A stretch of DNA of 64,000 bases from Mesaphorura yosii (Eukaryota > Arthropoda > Collembola > Poduromorpha > Tullbergiidae): positions 1-64,000 of the forward strand of contig WIXG01000244.1 in NCBI GenBank assembly GCA_009869945.1. The letters run 5' to 3'. Below are positions 12,401 to 25,700 of the stretch, piece by piece. Numbering within the stretch: the first letter of the stretch is position 1; each line of letters begins with the position of its first letter. The notes below the pieces were generated by a model. That model made no database searches. It had not been told where the DNA came from and saw only the letters and a list, made by a program, of their open reading frames with translations. Position numbers and translations under genes: made by a program.

Positions 12401-15400
12401 AAGGTTGATCTGAACATAGAAAACCACTTTAGCATCGCGTCGCACTCGAATGCGAGACGGCACAGAGCGGATTTATTAGCTATATTGTGCCTCGATGATT
12501 TCACAACATTCAAGTGGCAAACGATTCAAATGCCACTGTTTGTCAGGCGTCCCGCTGCCAGCCTTTTAGCTGACCTTACCCCCAGCATACACTTCTTGCC
12601 TTCAAGCATCAAGTTTTGCTGGTACAATCGAAGCGCAGCTTGTAGACTGGCTGGTACGACACAACAGAGACAGGAAGACAGGAAGCACTCCCACTTTAAT
12701 TACAATCAATAACGGACAATATTTTCATTATTAAACTTCTCATTTCCTCGCCTGGGCAACTTTTCTAATATCGTGCAAGATTAATTGAAGCGTGCCCGAG
12801 TCTGAGACTGCACGATGCGCGACTGAGGCCCGGATACGAGGGCTTCTTTCCGTGGAGGTTGTGCTTCAATACAGATTTACATGAATTTATTTCTAGAGAA
12901 TCGAGTCTCTTAGGCCTGGTCCATGCCAGGACAGGCACAAGAAATTGCAAGTCTGAACTGCTAATTGGACGTCTTCTGAGAATTGGTAATGAACGCCGTG
13001 TCTCTTGATTAAAGTGCTCGCAGTGCAACGCACCTCGCACCTCGAAGCTTGTCCAGGTCGGAAGGACGCCTTCGCATTGCGCTCACGGAATGCGGAGACT
13101 GAGACAAGGGCTCTTGAAGCCCAAGTGCATTTCTCTTTAACACCACAGGACGGCACAAGTGCTCCAGGATTCCGATTCTATGAGTGTGCAGCCGTGTCGA
13201 GTACAACTTTTTAACGTAAACAGAGACTAATAATTAGACGCAAGGCGCACAGCCTCCGCGTTGTGGGTGTTTACACATCATTAACAGCATGGACGCGACA
13301 TAGATTGTGGTGACGCATCCCTCATCAAAAATAAATCCTAGTACAGCAGCTAATACCAGAAATAGCATGATTGAAGCGTAAAGACGTGCCATTCACATTT
13401 GTTACCTCCACAGCCATTATTAGCATTTGCTCGGTAACACATTCAAAACTTCCACAAGTATTTTATTAACGGACTTGCAAGGAGACCTGGATTTTATCCT
13501 CGATTGTAATCCCCTCAAAGAGTTCGGCCGCCTTTGTGCACACGCTTTGAAGTGTTGGAGTTGGATTGTTGCTTGGAATTGTCGGATTCTGAGTCTCAGA
13601 GTCTTGCGAACTCGCAAAAGTATGCAGAAAGCAAATAGTGAGCAGAATCAAATTTTAATCGGATCAACCAAGAGAAAGGATTACCAAGTACCAAGCACGA
13701 GTGCACGTGCGTGTACAATTTTCCTGGGTACATTGGATTATGACTACGACTGCCCGCATCCAAGCACATGGTCTTTAGAAAGTGGTCGTGTTCCCAGCAC
13801 AAAGCCTCAGCTCGTTATTTGTGCGCTGTGGAAACCAGCACCAGAATCGCTTTCTCTTTCCTTTGCTTGCGATAACTTTGTGCGAAAAGAAAATCCAGTC
13901 ATGTGGCGAAAAGAAAATTTGCTCAACCGCATTCCTCACGTTGAATCAATACCGCTCGCATGTTCCAAGGCTGAGCCAGACCAGACAGTCTGTCTCAGGC
14001 CGTTCTCAAAGGAACCTTGTCGCTGTGTTTGACACGTGTGGGCATTTACGTGCAGATTATCGCAGTTACAGCCAGCGGCCAACAGAATCACCTCGCCCTC
14101 TTATCTCAGCAGACTCATCATCAAAGCATCCACACAGTTGTGATAATTAAAAGCCGCTTTACCTGCCGTCGTGTAAGTTGGGTTGCCCGGTTACCAATTC
14201 CAGCGTGTCTCACTTCACGCGTTCGAGCTACATTACTCAAGCGTTCAAGCAGAAACTTTAAACTTGTCACGCTACACAAAACGCAAACGTAATCTGGAAC
14301 CACTTTCTACTGCCGTAGTAGTCCAGGAACCACTTTTGCAGTAAATCATGCACTAAATCATGAAAGTTCTCCTGATCATGACGCATTTCACATTGCAAGT
14401 TCTCCTACTTTTTGACACCGCTTCTGCGAATTTTATTAATGAGTTGAGGACCCTGAACCGAGATATCCAGCGAGAAACACGACCTTTAAAATATTTCCAG
14501 GGAATTTACAAGTGCCTTTTCGTATTTCCTTCATTTGCATTCAGTAAACTAAATATAGCTGCTTCTGCTTGTGAGTGTGACTTGTGAGCCATAAATGAAA
14601 TATGATTTCCAGTCCTTCGGCTTTTGAGATCAAATCAGATATGTGGCTTCTTTTTATTCAAAACAATGAAGCCATACAAATGAATGCAGACCATTCACAC
14701 CAGACCAAGTTCAATGGGCACAAGTTGGTAGTTGGTAGCTCGTTGCTAGTTGCCTTGCCAGTAGCTGTCGTGTATTTTACTAAACCACATCCTCGTAACG
14801 TAACATGTTTGTTGTGGCTGCGGCATACGTCCGTTCCGTTGATCCTGTGTTCGTTAATTACTCGACAAAACCAACACATCGACATATACGAGGATGTGGG
14901 TACCTGAAATAGTCTCATGCGACGGCCTACTCCACTTCCAGTACACTCTGTTTACAGACTCGAATGGAGATCAAAAAGACACACAGCATGCACGCTAAAC
15001 GGCAGGGAGAAGCGTTATAACTGGAGGAATTTATTCGCAGATGGCTTAGTCCAGAAACAAAAGGGCAGCGAGTACGTGTGTTTTAATCTTTAGAGCACTT
15101 TGTGAGATTAAGATGGAAGCTAACGCAAAATTAAATATCCAAATTAAATTCGTACAAAACGCTTACTGTCTAATCGTTTGGAAAGCTCGCACGTGTACAA
15201 ACTAAGCTCAAGTGCTCCTGCTCTTTGAAATCTTTAATTTATCTCTCCGAGCAGAAAACACTCCAAACTTCAGTCTGGGGTTATTAAGCCAAGATTATTA
15301 AAAAGTGTAACTCTTTTCCCTTTGTGCATGCCTTAAAAACTGGAACAGTAATTCCGGACTATTCTACTTTTCGCCAACTTTTTTGAAGTCAAAGTTGTCT

Positions 15401-16779
15401 GCTCACCCACTCTGGCAAATTAGTTAGTCCATTAAACATTAATGACCTCAGCATTCGCGCAGAGGCTGGCAGGCTGTGCGTCGGGTTTTAAAATGCAAAT
15501 TATTTTTTTGAAATGAACCTGGAACTTTGTGGTGCTAGATTCGGGGACGTATTCAGGGTTTGGTTGAAGTAAACATTGGCTTGTAGGCAGCACACGGCAC
15601 ACACAATGACCCTGAATGCCAGAGAAAAGCAATATGCCAAGAGCTCCACCACATTATCGCTTACATAATGCAACGGAAAGTGTGCAGTCGGCGTGTCTCA
15701 CATCTTCTGTTTGGTAGGTTGCACTTGCACATGACCGTGGCATGTGAAGGTCCTTTGGCTTTATACGACGCGCCGTGAGCCGTGATGAATCTGACCTAAA
15801 ATGTAGGTTACGTTTTCAATTTACTGCCTCGTCTCATTCCTCACAAAGATCACGTACGACTCAACCCGTGTTTGGACCACTAAATCTCAATATTTAGTGC
15901 AGTAATTCCCCATTAAGTTGAAGAGTGCTGTAATTCATTACTACCATTCCATTATTGCCTTCCATTGTTATCCGGCCGCTTTCTCCACCCAAAAATGCGA
16001 ATCATGTGTGAAACTTGACGGTGAAAGGACGTCAGTCGCCTATTTCAGTGTCCATTGTGCTTCGGCACGACTTTTGTTGGACCGTGGTTTCAATGCAGTG
16101 GCCAGAAATTATTTATTTCGCTTTGTTACGCCACAATCAGGCAGGCTGTAATGTAATACATACCGACGTACAACTGCTCTCGCTTTGATTGTTGTCTGCC
16201 TCCAAAATCAAGTTCCTATTATAATTCTTGACATTAAATCGATACGGAAATTTTCTTGTACACACGCTCTCCAGACTACTCGTCTCGTCCAGCTGTCCTG
16301 TCAGAGCCACATGCATTGGGTTCTCTCCGAAAGTTTATGGCCTTGCAGTCTACCATGTTGTGCACTGAAGAAGCAGTACTTATCTGCACTTACCAGAGAA
16401 TTTCTGCTGCAACGTTGCCCAAATTGCATGCATAATATATTACACTACATAATACTTCGCGAACACTTGTACAAGACCCTTTCCCCAACAACCTATCATT
16501 TTCACAGAGAAATTCTTCTGAATTTGGCCATTCTTCATGCAAGAGCATTCATTTCTCTCGCAACAACACATATAATCGAAATTCATAAAAATCAATCGAT
16601 TCATGAAATTGAATTCTAACCCGTTTTACTCAACGACGTCAGACACTTCCAGCACAGCAAATTCCGCGTATACATCAGAATATGACTGGAAGTTTAATCA
16701 ATTTCGTCTGAAATTTGTTATTTCAGGTCAATCCTTTCATGTGAGTCAAAGAAAACAGCAACCGTCATAAAACTCCAAA
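9468..16779. other. Intergenic region between Skeletor and complexin
   Basis: The only structured element I recognise is the 5S-like repeat at 10195-10545. The longest open frame (13427-14032, +, 201 codons) has no domain I know and no splice support, so I do not call it a gene. The part next to 16780 presumably contains the complexin promoter and 5' UTR. No clear TATA box or initiator could be assigned by eye. Confidence 0.5.
10195..10545 (+). mobile_element. 5S rRNA-derived repeat (SINE3-like candidate)
   Basis: Positions 10206-10290 align well by eye with the internal part of 5S rRNA. They keep the A-box-like CTGAAGTTAAACAG and the C-box-like GCTTGGATGGGTGAC at the normal spacing, but the stem that would close a real 5S RNA is missing. 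The sequence continues into about 250 nt that is not 5S. This part includes an imperfect tandem duplication, roughly 10418-10510, of a block beginning GCCTGTCCT and containing AAAGGACCCA. A 5S head joined to an unrelated body is the layout of 5S-derived SINEs. A diverged 5S pseudogene next to another repeat is the alternative. Confidence 0.5.
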
Positions 16780-19700
16780 ATGGCTGCGTTTGTGGCCAAA
16801 CAAATGGTTGGCAATAAACTCAATGCCGTCAAAGGTAAGAAATGCTTTTTGTCACGTTGGTTATTGCATGCATTCCCCAAATCAGTTCTCAACAAGCTCA
16901 TTCAAAATGAAACTCATAAAGACAAATTTGAATTAATTTTTAATTTTTTGATGTGCTGAGTTGGATGCGGTCGAAAAGCGTTTGCAAATTTCACATTTTA
17001 AACTCTACAAGAAGGGTTCGAGGAGAACAGAAAGCTTGTTTACCAAAACGCGTGATTATCCTTTGTGATGAACAGAAAGTATTACCGTTCTGGTCTCCAG
17101 CAACCAGGGTACTTGTGGGTTCATGCTACAACAGTTATTTCCATGCTAAATTCTTCTCCATTTGTTTGAGATGCTGATCTCTTGGTTTATGCAAAATAGA
17201 TTCGCAAAATCTCCTTTAAATATTAGCTACACTTCGTCTTCAAAGGTCTGTCGCTCTGCCATACTTGAATTTGAGTTTGACAGCCTTGGCAAGGAGCCCG
17301 TGTGCATTAAATTTCTGGAATTGGCTGAGACGCTGAAACTGAGTTTCCGTTCATACAATATTTAAGCCTGCTCACCTCAGCAGACGCGAAGAGACAGACG
17401 AGCTGTGGAAATGCAATTACATTGAGTAGGTATGACGGATTTAGAAAACGAAAGTTTCTGTTCCAGTATTTTGTACTTTAAGCCCTTCCAAAAGTGTGGT
17501 TCCAAATTCCTGTACATAATCTCCTGCTGCCAAGCGATGTATGGCAAACTGGAAGGCAATGCGGCCCTCAATTCAAAGCCTTGTGCACTTGCTTCCAAAA
17601 AAGAGCACATCAATTTAATCCCGTTCATACCTTTGCTTCTGTTCAAAATCTGTACTTATTGCACTTAAACACAAAGAGAAATAGGCCGCTCAAAACCACT
17701 CAAATGACTGAAATACTGAAATACAAGCGGATTTCCATCGAAATGACTTTGCGCTTGATAAATTTCCAATTTTCAACCATGCTTTGATCTTTAACAAGCG
17801 TTCGGAATTTACATGAGGTTGACATCAAAGAGAGTCTTACCACACTTCAATTGCAGGGTTGCAGAATTAAAGGAATTCGGAATTTAATGAAACAAAAACA
17901 AATCATTATTGTTATCATAACGCGCGCAGTCTCAAAACCAAATGAAAGAAGACTGCAAAATGCCAAGTCACCTCCAAATCACACGAAGCCACAAATTGTT
18001 CAAATAAGCGAGAGTTTCAACCAACGGCGGACGTCATAATAAATTGCGAAATTTGCGAAAGTTTGTCTGGTAAACACTTTTGACGAATAGAAGGTCAAGT
18101 CAATAAAAAAGGAGAGAGGGAATGTTTGCTACGAACAGTTGTAGCTTGGAATTCAGATTGACACAGTTTTCTGTTTTGATGATTGTAAAAAGCAATCTTC
18201 AGGTTTCTCGATCCCGTGCAAGGAGAGCTCGCAAAAATTGTCAAGGTCTTTCAGGAAATTGAATTTGTTAAATCAGCATTTTGAGTGAATCAGTGTGTAA
18301 ATATTTTTGCTCTCAACTCTGACGTTAAATAAATTGAAAGTTACTGCGAATTGTTGATATGTGAGAGCCCGTCTTTTGACAAGCAATGCACGCTCGTTCC
18401 TTAAAAAGGGCCTTATGGAGGGAACTTTCCCCAAAACTGCTGATCTAAAATGAATCTGCCAAGAAAGTTAACTCGCTGTCGTTCCCTACGCGTGACTTTG
18501 CTGCTTAGCTTAAATGATGTGAGGCGTCTGGCAGTTCCGCGTGATGGGAATCTCTCGATGGGAAAGAATGGATTCTGCATCATTATTCATACTTGCGTCT
18601 AATAGGAACGACACGCATCTCCCAGAAGACAGACTTGGAGTCTGTAAGGAGAGAGTTCGATAAGAGCCGCTTCCTTTTGGTCCGACATTGACACCTCCCA
18701 GGGAAATTCGAAGCAGAAAGTTGACGCACAAGTTTGCCTCTTCATACTTATTTTAATTGCACACTCTCATAATCACTCTCCAAAACTTTTCCCAAGGCGA
18801 AACCTGAAGCGGGTGATGATTCTTTGCGTGTTGGCCAATGAATAATATTGCGAGAAAGATGACGAGCCATGCTCCTGCTCTTGTGGGGCGGATAAAGTTT
18901 AAAGCAAAAGTATTACAGGAATCAATATTTACATTAGTGATTATCATCACTACTTTTCCGCTCTACCCACCCAGCAAGAGTCTCGGCTGAGAGCACCGGG
19001 AGAAAGTTGAGCAAGACCCAGCTCGCATGAGTGTGCAGAGAAAGGAAGAGCTCTCAGTGTATTTGCGCACGTTATTACATTTCCACTTTCATGTTCTCAA
19101 TAATTTAATGAAAGTTTCAAGAGTTCCAAGTGAGAAATGTGTACCACTCCAAAGAGCATGGATCTGTCCTTCGCAGTGCGCTCACAACTTGCTTGCAACT
19201 TAAAATGCAAGTGGGGTGACCCATTCTTTGAATCGCCCGAACGCCGTGCATGTATGGGCCAGTCGGCAACTCCATTGCATGCTCGTGTTGGGTCAAATAC
19301 AAAAATTGCGGACATTGGAAACTGATTGGACAAAGTTTAAACTTGATATTGTGAGAAAAAGTAATCTGGCAGAGACAAAAGTCCGCCGACAGAAAAGAAA
19401 GTTTTTCTAATTAAATAAAAGCTTTTGCTTGTTCGGCCACGTACGAGCGTGCGTGTACACTTATGACCTATAACGAATTCAAAATTATTCTTTTATGTCA
19501 TCGTATTGTGTTAGTTCGAGGAGACCCATTTTTTTGTTTTTCTTCCACTTCATTTAAGTGCTTGTTGTTTCGGTTCTGATAAAACAGTGCTCGGTGGTTC
19601 TGTCGCTCGGCGGGACCGTGAGTGGGCATTGCTTGGTCGTTCCATTCGTCCTTTGTCTGGTTTGGTAGTCATTAAATGTGCTGTTTCATTGCGAAAACTG

Positions 19701-22700
19701 TACCAACGAATTTCTGGGGCTCTGTACAGCTGCAGCCGACGTCCGAGTGGCTCGTGTCTGTGAAAATGAAGTCCGTTCTTTCGAGTGGTCTCTCCTGCGT
19801 ACACGTGAAGCGTCTGCTATCCTGCATTGTGTGCAACATCTTCCATGCAAACGACTGTTCCTTATCAGTCACACGCTTCCCGTGCTCACCAAATGGAACA
19901 ATAAAGTCGGATGATGTTGTTCCGTCGTGAAATATTTGCGGAGCACTGCAGTGGTAATATGCTTTTTGTTTAATAGTCAGTTGAGCCTTGGTAAATACGC
20001 AGCTCCGTCGCGAGGCGAGCGATATGTTCTATATTCATGAGTTCTAGATTGTCTTTTCGGCTTTCTTTCGCCTGGCATTGACTTTGGTCGTAATATTTTG
20101 AATGGGAGAGAAAGTGGGTCTCATTCTTTTCTTCTCAGACATTACTCGGTAAACTTTCTCGAGTAATGCATGACGACACGTATTTGCATAGTTGAGGTAA
20201 TGTCCTTACATTCTTATTATTAAAGATCCGAAGTTTGCATTGCTTCGAGCGGTGCCATCATCTTCGCAGGGAGTCTGCGACTCGAGCGCTGTGTGCTACG
20301 CAAACATGTGGAAGCGAATTTGATGTCGCAGACTCCTTTACTAACAGAAAACACGAGTTTTGCTGTTCAAAAGAAACTTTTTCGTTTCACAATCCATGAA
20401 AATTGCGCTCGCAGGAAAAGACGAGCCACTTTTTCTGCACGCCACGACAGCCAGCTACAAAGTAAGAGGCAGATTTCGCCCAGCAGCCAAAGGGGCTCAG
20501 ATGCCAAGAGCAGTAAAAGTTTTGATGGGCCAACTTCGTGACATGAGTGCAAGCAATGTTCTCCATTTGCCGCAAAATCATGCACGAAAGCGATCCGATA
20601 CTTTTGCTACACGTCCGAAAGTCTCGAGAGAATGTAATGAATAGTTGGGCTACTCACACCTCCATTTCGGTCTGCCAGCTCTGAGAAAGCCTTGAGGATT
20701 AGGTTGCCACGCAGCATTCCCAGCCATAATTATTTACACACAACCTGAGGCTGGGAAAGGCGAATTGAGTCGCAGCGCAGTTTATTAATTATAAGCTCCG
20801 TTCAGAGGATAAAGTCTGCACAGCTCCCTCATAATGATCTTGGATAAGGGAGCGTGATTACTTTAATGCGGGCTGAACACACGGACGGGCTCCGAGATTG
20901 AATCGGGCAAATAGGAAGCTTCTATTCCAAATGTATTTGAGAACGAGAAACACGAGCCTCGGTTGACGTCTGACTCGTGTGAAGCCACATATGGCTGGCA
21001 TAGTTTATTCGATGCAATTAGTTCCGAGCACAAATTGCTTGCCTTATCTCTTTGCGGAATATCTATCCTTCCCTTCGCGGCCGAGCCAAGGCTCGAGTGA
21101 CAAAGAAAGCAGTAGAGGATAAAAAAATAATATTGAGGAATTCCAAATCGTTCTCTTTAGAGACAAATGCGTGCGAACACAGATCTTGGCAAATAAAATC
21201 CGTCCCCTACTTACTTACCTCCTCTGCCTCGCAAAGCTGTCCTTTATTGTATATTAGGCAAAACCTGGGTCTCCCCATTCACTGAATGATCGATGAAGAT
21301 TTGCGAATTTTACATAGAGAGCTTCGCGTGGAGAGAGCGCGATACTCCGCACTGCTGTTGCTGCTGCTGCTGCTTCAAGGAGAGGGTTACTTGCGTATTT
21401 GGCAAGAAGCCAAGAGTCTCCGAGCAAAGCCTCGTGCGCGTTCCTCTGGCGCAACTTTTCCATGCAGTATACGCTTTCTTCTTTATAGCAGCAAAAAATT
21501 CTGCACGCTGCAGAAGTCAAAAATCAATGACTACCGAGTTATGTGTTCCTTTCTGTGGGCACAACACTCACGGATTACGTCAATTTCACTCGTTATTACA
21601 AATACCTCATTCACTGCTCATCAAATACAAGCATGGGAACCATTTACCAAAGTTCAATTGGCGAGACGACGATGGACCAGGCTCGCCTTGTTCCCTCTCC
21701 TCTGCCACTCCTGGCACGAGTCTCGCGTCGGCCAGGCATCAGCTGGACAAGCGCTTAAACTTTCTTCGCATATGGAAGAACCTGGGCCCAGCAATTCTGG
21801 ATGCGTATCGCAGTACTTTACTCGCTCCGACAAATGTAATCATTTTATATGTACTACATCCTGCTCCTGTTCTTTGTCGCATGACATCATGTTGTACTCG
21901 CACCATTTCTTGTTTCACAAAGAAAAATGCAGACCAGAAAACTGGGATAAATCGATCACTGCACGCTCCATGTCGACTTCCCAATTCGAGCTCTGCACGC
22001 GTTTGTCACGACTCGAGGCAGGTGCCTCGTTTTTTCTGTTGTATCTAATCAGCGTCTGTCTGATTCTGAGCAGTTCTTCCTGGATCACGCGGCTGACATC
22101 GAGATGAGTGAAAATTGAATAAACCAACAATTCCTGAAACAGATCTTGAGCCGTGAACAATTGGCGGAACCTTTGAATTAACCTAACCTAACCCAACCTT
22201 TGAATTTAAGCATCCAGAATACGGTTTCTTAAAGGCATTTGCACTTTGCATACAATCATCGAGAAGGTACAGCACGCAATGCTGGAATGACCTTCAGTAT
22301 ATACATTCTTGGAAGGAGGTCTGCGTTACTCAATTTACTCTACTAACCTTCAGCCCGAATATTCTGATCTCAAATCAGAAACTAGGCACCACAGATAAAA
22401 GTAGCGTCGTGCGTACACCGCATTGCAGGTGCCAGCCGAGCTTTTCGGATGCATGAATTCAAGAGAGAAGACAGTCTGTCCCTTTCCCGCGAATTTTAAG
22501 TCCTCTGAGCCGATTTAATGAGCAGGCTCTGATTCTGGGATTTAGTTTCGTGCAGAATATTATACACTTTCACTCATCCATGACTTCCTCCGTCGTATGA
22601 GCATGTCCTGAACGAGGAGCACAATAGAAACGTAATTTCCAGAAACCACACGGATGACTGTTTCATCCGTTCTGTAGCTCTAAATGTCAATCCGAGTTTC

Positions 22701-25700
22701 ATTGAATGCAGCTCCCAATTCTTCTCATTACTGCGTCATATTATTTGATAAGTCCACCATTTTATCTCGCCATTGTTCTTATTGTTCTTTCGTTTATATT
22801 TCTCCCTTTGCTTCAGCCTTTCTTCTCTCTGCGCGCTCACTCTTGTGAGTTTGCAATTAAATTAAAAGAGAACAATATCACAAGGATCTTTCACGAGTGA
22901 GCAGAACGAATATTGGCGGAGTGAATGGAGAATGGAGCGAGATGCGGACGGCTTTCCTCCAGCCATCAACGTGCATCCAAACGTGGACGCGCGTGTGCTT
23001 TATCTGTGTTTATCTGGAAAAACTCTTTTCTCCTCTTCAACGTGAAACACAAAGCAGCAGCTTCTTTTCACTTAACACAGTTCCATTTTCAATTCTCTAC
23101 CATATTGCCATTGCCTCGTGCCTGGAGAATGAAGTTTATGGATTTCCACGACTAAGACTATCGAAAGCCTCTTATAAACCACGAAGCAAAAGAGTCCAGG
23201 TCTGAGAAACGTGCCGTGCACAAGTCTCCAAGAACCCGGGGAGTCTGCCTCGGCTGCTGACTTACCCTATCCACTCGCAGCATTAACGCAAAGATGAAAT
23301 CCGAGATGGTTTTCTGAGACGTAGCTCGCCCTTTTCTTTCTTTCAATTAAGGATGACCCAGCGCACGTCCCTCCGGTTCGCAGAGCCAGATTTGGCATTC
23401 ATTTATTTATATTCTCAATGAAAGAATACTAATGAGGGCTTACTGCAATGCAAACTATTCAAGTTCAAATGAAATGGATTATTCAATCTCGCTGCATAAT
23501 TTAGCAGGTACTTTTGGTGTCTTGTCCGCTGTGTCCGATATGACTGGCATTGAATGAATAAAGGAATATGCTTCGAGAAATGACAACGTTAGCTCGTAAA
23601 TATATCATGGGCCGATCGAATCAGAGGTAGTACCAAGGCCGAGAACAAAAACGCCAATTCCCAAATTGTTTCATAATGACCCTGTTTAAGCCCAAACTTC
23701 TCCAATTGTTGTTTAATTGATTCAGTTCTGCTGATATTTACACAATGAAATCCATTCAAATCCTGCATTGTTCAAATCATATCGTATATTTACTTTATCA
23801 TCGTGGCGCTTTGTTCTGATCAATCGATTCTATGTTGGCAATGCTTTCCTTCTGAGGTCACACACAATATTTATTCGGTAAAGAAATGACAATCAAGCCG
23901 TTCCCTCGACTCGATCGATATTGACAAGAAATAAAAGGCACGCAACTATTTTTTGCAAAATTGACCAAGCCAAAGCCGTTATTATTGGCTAGGAAAATTG
24001 CAAACGTCACTTCCGTCACACAGGCTGCCTCTCAAACACAGAAATTGGCATCGGACATTTCAGTCGAAACGCTCAGCAAACAGTCAGCTGTTATTAGGTC
24101 GGACATTTATGCACACTTAAGCAAGGCAAATTTACCTAAGTAGCATTGCGGAGTGTTTCTCTGGCTCAAACCGCAGAATAGAGTGCAAACAGTGCCAAGA
24201 CATTCGCCAAGGTCAGGCAGTGTGGTGGCCATTGAAGGCCGAGTTTATGGAATGTAAATACACTCGCTCAAATATTCAAATCCTAAATGTTAGTGCTGTA
24301 CTTTTCCTGTAAGGTCTTACCCGTCTGTTTTCTTCTATTCGTGAGTCCTTCTACGTCCGATTACGGAATGTAGTCAATATTTTATCACACGCCAATGCAA
24401 CTAATTTGGCATATTTCGTTGGCCTGGTATCTAAATTAAATATTTTACTATTGGGTGTGACTTTTGGCATTTGCTTTCTCGTCCACGGGACCCAAAGAGA
24501 CAATCATGCACCATTAGCCAAGACTTTTATTTCCAAGAAGTAATGAAGACGAATTTGCTCATTAGAGCGAAATTAAATCAGTGCATTACTTGTGAGAGTC
24601 CATTATTTTCTTTATGAAAGTACTTAATAAATAAGAATTAGCTGTGGCAGAACTAGACACCAGAGAAACATTACTCTCGGAAAGAAAGCGAAGCCCGAAT
24701 AGCGTATTTAAGAGAAACCAGAAAGCAACTGCTTCTGCAGCTGCACACTCAAGTCTTGGGATACGAACCTAAGCCGCGCTGTTCTTTCTTTGTTCTTGTT
24801 ACTCGAAGTTTTGCAATTTTCATGCAAAACTTTCTGTTATTTATTTGCTTGTAGCACTCGAAAACAGTTTCGCGAAGTGGACAATAAATTGAGGTAGCCA
24901 TTTTGCTCACCTTCACATACTCTTGTCAAATTGTCGTTGTTGTTGATAAAGTGTTTAATAATTTGTTCAATTGTTGCGCATTGAATTCATGATTTCATAC
25001 GCTTGTGATTACACCTTTTCCAATATCCACAAATATGACGTAGATGAATTTAGGACACACGACCAGGGAAATGCGAAAGCGGCAGCGTCAAATTCCGCAA
25101 AAGGTCGGAGTCAGTGCGCTTAGCTCATTGCAATATTCTACATTTTCATGCATAATGAAAATCCATCTCATGTTATCCTGTCGCGCCTCTGCACTGCACG
25201 GGCATTCAATCGTAAACAAGGACAAATGAGGTACTTCAATCAAATACGAATTAACGAATTTAAAGTTAGGCTTCCTCGCAAAGTACGCGTTATTAAAATT
25301 GTGAGCATCTGGCTTTCCGTCTGATGAAATTCCCCCTAACGCAGTCCGCCACGGCGCAGCCAGACAGATTGCGACATGCCAGAACAAGAGACCAGCGAGT
25401 CCCATGTGTGACATAAGTTTGTGTGTTCATGCTGGCTAAATGTCAGACAGTCGCAAAGTTTACTTTTGCAGCTTATGGAGGATGTGAGCTCCAACTGGCA
25501 GCCTAGAGATTCATCCGTTCTTGTAATATTTGCGGGTTCCTTGGAGCGTGAACTCGGAATAATTTGTGATTGATGAATCCTTGTCACTGGAAGGAACCCA
25601 ATGATTTATTCAACCGTCGTAATTGCTAATAATTTAATGGGCTAATCAAAACTTAATGCAGTTATCTTTCCGGGATACAAGTTTCGAAACTAAATTGAAA

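Noticed and set aside
13427..14032. 201-codon open frame upstream of complexin
   Set aside because: No domain, no splice partners and many Cys/Trp residues typical of non-coding translation.
21286..22107. 273-codon open frame in complexin intron 1, with a second 251-codon frame overlapping it
   Set aside because: Two long frames overlap over the same bases, neither shows a domain, and the start lies next to a CTG run. This looks like a stretch low in stop codons, not a gene.
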